This document shows positions 62,830 to 64,000 of a stretch of DNA of 64,000 nt, piece after piece. A program made the position numbers and the translations under genes. Numbering within the stretch: the first letter of the stretch is position 1; every line of letters begins with the position of its first letter. Origin of the DNA: Actinomycetota bacterium. Its GTDB lineage: Bacteria; Actinomycetota; Thermoleophilia; BMS3ABIN01. A model generated the notes under the pieces. That model saw nothing but the letters and a program-made list of their open reading frames with translations. It was not told where the DNA came from and did not search any database. The stretch lies in assembly GCA_016235065.1 (NCBI GenBank), contig JACRMB010000003.1, forward strand, positions 469,943 through 533,942. The letters run 5' to 3'.

Positions 62830-64000
62830 GAGATCCCGGCTTTCGGCTTGAGCAGGAACTTCTCCAGCTGCGAGGCACTCATGGTATTGAGCACGTTTCC
62901 CGGCTCGATCCAGCCTCGCCGGGCTGTGGCGATACCGTACCTGAGCAGGTCGAGGTGAGCTGGCCGATGGGCGTCGCTGTTTATCACGAGTTTCACGCCG
63001 GCGGCCTGGGCTGCACGCGCATGGATATCGTTGAGATCCAGCCGCTGGAAATGCGCGTTTATCTCCAGGGCTGTGCCTGTGCGCGCTGCCGCGGCGATTA
63101 TCTCTTCCATTTCGATCTCATACGGCTCGCGGCGGTTGATCAGCCTGCCGGTAGGATGCCCGATCGATCTGACATAGGGATTCTCCATTGCCGCCTGTAG
63201 CCGCTCCATGATCTGCGCCTTCTCCTGGTTGAATCCGGAGTGGATCGAGACGGTGACGAAGTCGAGCGCTGCCAATGAATCATCCGGAAGGTCAAGAGAG
63301 CAGTCTGACCTGACGTCGACCTCGGCGCTGGCGAACACCCGAAAATCTTCCAGCTCGGCGTTCACCCGGGCTATCTCGGCAAGCTGCTTCTCGAGCCGTT
63401 CCGGGGTAAGGCCCTGCACCATGCCGAGCGACTGGGTGTGATCGGATACGGCGATATAGGCGTAGCCCCGCTCCCGGGCGGCGAGCGCCATCTCCATGAT
63501 CGACGCGTGGCCGTCGCTCCAGTCGGTATGCAGGTGAAGGTCGCCTTTAAGGTCGCCGTCATCGATCAGGTGCGGCAGCCGGCCCTCGGCGGCAGCTTCC
63601 AGCTCGCCGCTGTCTTCGCGCAGCTCGGGAGGGATGTAATCGAGTCCGAGGAAGCTGTAGACCTCTGCCTCAGTGGCGCATTCGTTGACCTTGCCGCTAG
63701 CCGTCTCCTCGACGCCGTACTCGCTGACCTTCAGCCCCATGGATATGGCCCGTTCGCGCAGGGCGATGTTGTGTTCCTTCGAGCCGGTGAAATGCTGCAG
63801 CAGGTTTCCATAGAGGCTGTCGGGGACCACCCGCAGGTCTACCTGCAGGCCCGCGTGGGTGCGCACGGAGCATTTAGTAGGGCCGGTGGCGATGATATCC
63901 GCGACCATCGGCAGTCGGCCGACTGCCTCGGTGAGCGCCTCGGGGTCCGCGGCTGTCGCGATGATGTCCACGTCTTTGACCGTCTCCTTCATCCGCCTGA
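62826..64000 (-). CDS. polX: DNA polymerase/3'-5' exonuclease PolX, 5' end outside window
   Basis: The frame is open to the window edge, so only the C-terminal ~391 residues are present (full PolX is ~570). It starts within the polymerase palm (RRMKETVKDVDIIATA, with catalytic Asp residues; VDLRVVPDSLYGNLLQHFTGSKEHN). The PHP exonuclease domain follows: DLHLHTDWSDGHASIMEMALAA, VSDHTQSLGM, ASAEVDVRSD, VSIHSGF, SIGHPTGRL and INSDAHRP. A repair enzyme filling small gaps. Last coding frame of the window. Confidence 0.95.
   Translation of the reverse strand, partial: RRMKETVKDVDIIATAADPEALTEAVGRLPMVADIIATGPTKCSVRTHAGLQVDLRVVPDSLYGNLLQHFTGSKEHNIALRERAISMGLKVSEYGVEETASGKVNECATEAEVYSFLGLDYIPPELREDSGELEAAAEGRLPHLIDDGDLKGDLHLHTDWSDGHASIMEMALAARERGYAYIAVSDHTQSLGMVQGLTPERLEKQLAEIARVNAELEDFRVFASAEVDVRSDCSLDLPDDSLAALDFVTVSIHSGFNQEKAQIMERLQAAMENPYVRSIGHPTGRLINRREPYEIEMEEIIAAAARTGTALEINAHFQRLDLNDIHARAAQAAGVKLVINSDAHRPAHLDLLRYGIATARRGWIEPGNVLNTMSASQLEKFLLKPKAGIS

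Overview
The window is a gene-dense (about 90% coding), high-GC bacterial chromosome segment with frequent GTG/TTG starts and ATGA/TGATG overlaps. No mobile element, rRNA, tRNA or CRISPR array is evident. The ribosomal spc/alpha operon running into an ECF transporter and truA, the four-cysteine S4, the K+-independent H+-pyrophosphatase and the Cys-type zinc-finger protein all fit a deep-branching, probably anaerobic or facultative actinobacterial-type lineage. This assignment is an inference from gene content, not a tree.

Layout. 1-7633: end of the spc operon and the alpha operon (rplF partial to rplQ, without adk between secY and map), closed by a terminator. 7766-11173: energizing module of a group II ECF vitamin transporter (ecfA1, ecfA2, ecfT) and truA. 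11204-18536: envelope and stress genes (small membrane protein, SGNH-like lipoprotein, HPP protein, ArsR plus LprG-like lipoprotein, LysR regulator, proton-pumping pyrophosphatase). 18360-21684: APC permease fused to a UspA domain, followed by two RCK/TrkA proteins. 21902-24037: DUF1858 protein, heme-copper-oxidase-like membrane protein, 46-residue Cys-rich protein and a Crp/Fnr regulator. 24156-30598: tilS-hpt-ftsH-folE-folP-folB-folK. 30735-37360: nadA, nadB-nadC-birA, bioY, DUF1284 and coaX, with a BirA operator lying on the bioY promoter. 37441-42517: metallophosphoesterase, cyclic-2,3-diphosphoglycerate synthetase, 2-phosphoglycerate kinase, transaldolase and a broken rho.

42620-57815 holds the most interesting system. 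On the minus strand, rpoN (sigma-54), an NtrB-like sensor kinase and an NtrC-like activator (with GAFTGA) form an overlapping operon. A few kilobases downstream lies a cluster of secreted Ig-like surface proteins in three transcription units. Each unit has an almost perfect -24/-12 sigma-54 promoter (44478-44492, 46934-46948, 50887-50901). Each also has, about 170-210 bp further upstream, a copy of a 16-bp dyad of the form TGTG-N8-CACA, which is a candidate enhancer. The local RpoN/two-component set therefore appears to control a dedicated surface-structure regulon. Sigma-54 is generally absent from Actinobacteria, which makes this worth following up.

57993-64000: ABC-2 exporter, divergent dusB, two envelope proteins (coiled-coil protein and HExxH lipoprotein) and the 3' part of polX.
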